A stretch of DNA of 64,000 nucleotides. Source: Ruminococcus sp. (GTDB lineage: Bacteria; Bacillota; Clostridia; Oscillospirales; Ruminococcaceae). Where the stretch lies: contig JAAVHJ010000004.1 of the NCBI GenBank assembly GCA_014799805.1, positions 88,025 through 152,024 of the forward strand, given 5' to 3'. Positions 63,526 through 64,000 of the stretch are shown one piece after another (within the stretch, counting starts at the first letter, position 1; each line of letters starts with the position of its first letter). Made by a program: the position numbers and the translations under genes. The notes under the pieces were generated by a model. That model had not been told where the DNA came from. It ran no database searches and worked only from the letters and a program-made list of their open reading frames with translations.

Positions 63526-64000
63526 ATGAAATTTCGGTATCTTGTGCTTTTGTCATTTGCGATACTGGCTATGACAGGGTGCGATAGTATAAAAAAAAGT
63601 GACCCTGAATATATTATTGATATTTCTTCTATCGGAATTCCTGAACAAACAGAACCTACTACAGAACCACCGTTTCGGGCAACAAGTGTTAGTTTTACTG
63701 CTGTTGGTGATAATTTAATACACTCCTATGTGTATCATACAGCAAAAGAACAAGCCAATCAAGACAATGATGATGATGATGATAATAAAAAAAATGATGA
63801 CAAAGAAAATAATGATAAAGAATATGATTTTCATTATTGTTATGAAAATATTGCTGATAGAATTGCAAATGCAGATTTGGCTTTTATCAATCAGGAAACG
63901 CTCATTTGCAATGGTAAATATGATGTTTCTGGAACAAATCTGAATTTTAATTCTCCTGTAGAGTTAGGCAATGATTTAATTGATATTGGATTTGATATTT
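63526..64000 (+). CDS. CapA-family lipoprotein (PGA_cap phosphoesterase fold), N-terminal part
   Basis: The window ends after 158 codons. It starts at ATG 63526 behind AGAAAGGA. The lipobox is LAMTGCDS (Cys at about 19). A short Thr/Pro/Glu linker follows, then the family opening SFTAVGDNLIHSYVY with the metal-ligand GDN. A strongly charged Asp/Asn/Lys insert (about 80-98) interrupts the domain before YENIADRIANADLAFINQET, with the conserved NQET (NxE) segment. CapA relatives act in poly-gamma-glutamate capsule formation or in other envelope functions. The true role cannot be judged from the fragment. Confidence 0.85.
   Translation, partial: MKFRYLVLLSFAILAMTGCDSIKKSDPEYIIDISSIGIPEQTEPTTEPPFRATSVSFTAVGDNLIHSYVYHTAKEQANQDNDDDDDNKKNDDKENNDKEYDFHYCYENIADRIANADLAFINQETLICNGKYDVSGTNLNFNSPVELGNDLIDIGFDI

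Overview
The window is AT-rich chromosomal DNA (roughly one third G+C by eye) from a Gram-positive anaerobe. It most resembles Ruminococcus-type Oscillospiraceae (Clostridia). The evidence is at least eight intact proteins with type I dockerin modules (the cellulosome docking domain), a beta-mannanase, a CotH protein, Thr-rich cell-wall hydrolases, a gerA-type germination operon, and HrcA/CIRCE control of a heat-shock gene. No cohesin or scaffoldin gene lies in the window, so the partners of the dockerin proteins must be encoded elsewhere. Species-level identity cannot be read from the sequence.

Layout. At 0-4.4 kb are the N-terminus of a Hen1 RNA 3'-end methyltransferase (cut by the window edge), a copper P-type ATPase, a dockerin-bearing GH24 lysozyme and a small ribbon-helix-helix protein. 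At 4.6-14.7 kb is a minus-strand housekeeping block: S41 protease, M23 endopeptidase, FtsX, FtsE, a PucR/CdaR-type regulator, ArgS, YwiB, MurI and Ddl, mostly cell-wall and division functions. At 14.9-16.6 kb is a two-gene DpnII-like (GATC) restriction-modification system. At 16.7-18.8 kb is a flotillin/NfeD pair. At 19.0-22.2 kb, on the plus strand, are an XRE regulator and rpmG-secE-nusG-rplK-rplA, which ends in a terminator without rplJ/rplL. At 22.2-28.4 kb is a block of secreted minus-strand genes: two dockerin proteins (one a serine protease), a CBM35-GH26-dockerin mannanase and a CotH protein. At 28.6-30.2 kb is a second SPFH protein preceded by a long leader with strong predicted secondary structure.

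At 30.5-36.3 kb are a SleB-like hydrolase, a repeat-bearing TM2 protein, an alanine/sodium symporter and a YdbS/YdbT-like PH-domain pair. At 36.3-40.3 kb are three tandem paralogous secreted proteins with N-terminal dockerins. At 40.5-48.6 kb are pyruvate phosphate dikinase, a decayed dockerin gene, a flavoprotein, a DUF5131 protein, CIRCE-htpG, a GtrA-like protein and a thioesterase. At 48.8-59.2 kb are glycogen phosphorylase, a GH13 glucosidase, an LRR-dockerin protein, a CAP-domain protein, GTP-dependent PEP carboxykinase and a zinc-ribbon/Sel1 protein. At 59.3-64.0 kb are an acetyltransferase, gerAA-AB-AC and the start of a CapA-like lipoprotein.

How the genes fit together. Mannanase, glycogen phosphorylase, GH13 enzyme, PPDK and PEP carboxykinase describe polysaccharide capture, intracellular alpha-glucan use and PPi/GTP-linked interconversion at the PEP node. 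FtsEX with the M23 enzyme, S41 protease, MurI and Ddl describe wall synthesis and cleavage at division. The restriction system appears to have shaped the DNA: I found only eight GATC sites by eye where about 200 would be expected, and five of the eight lie in the 23-28.4 kb secreted-protein block.
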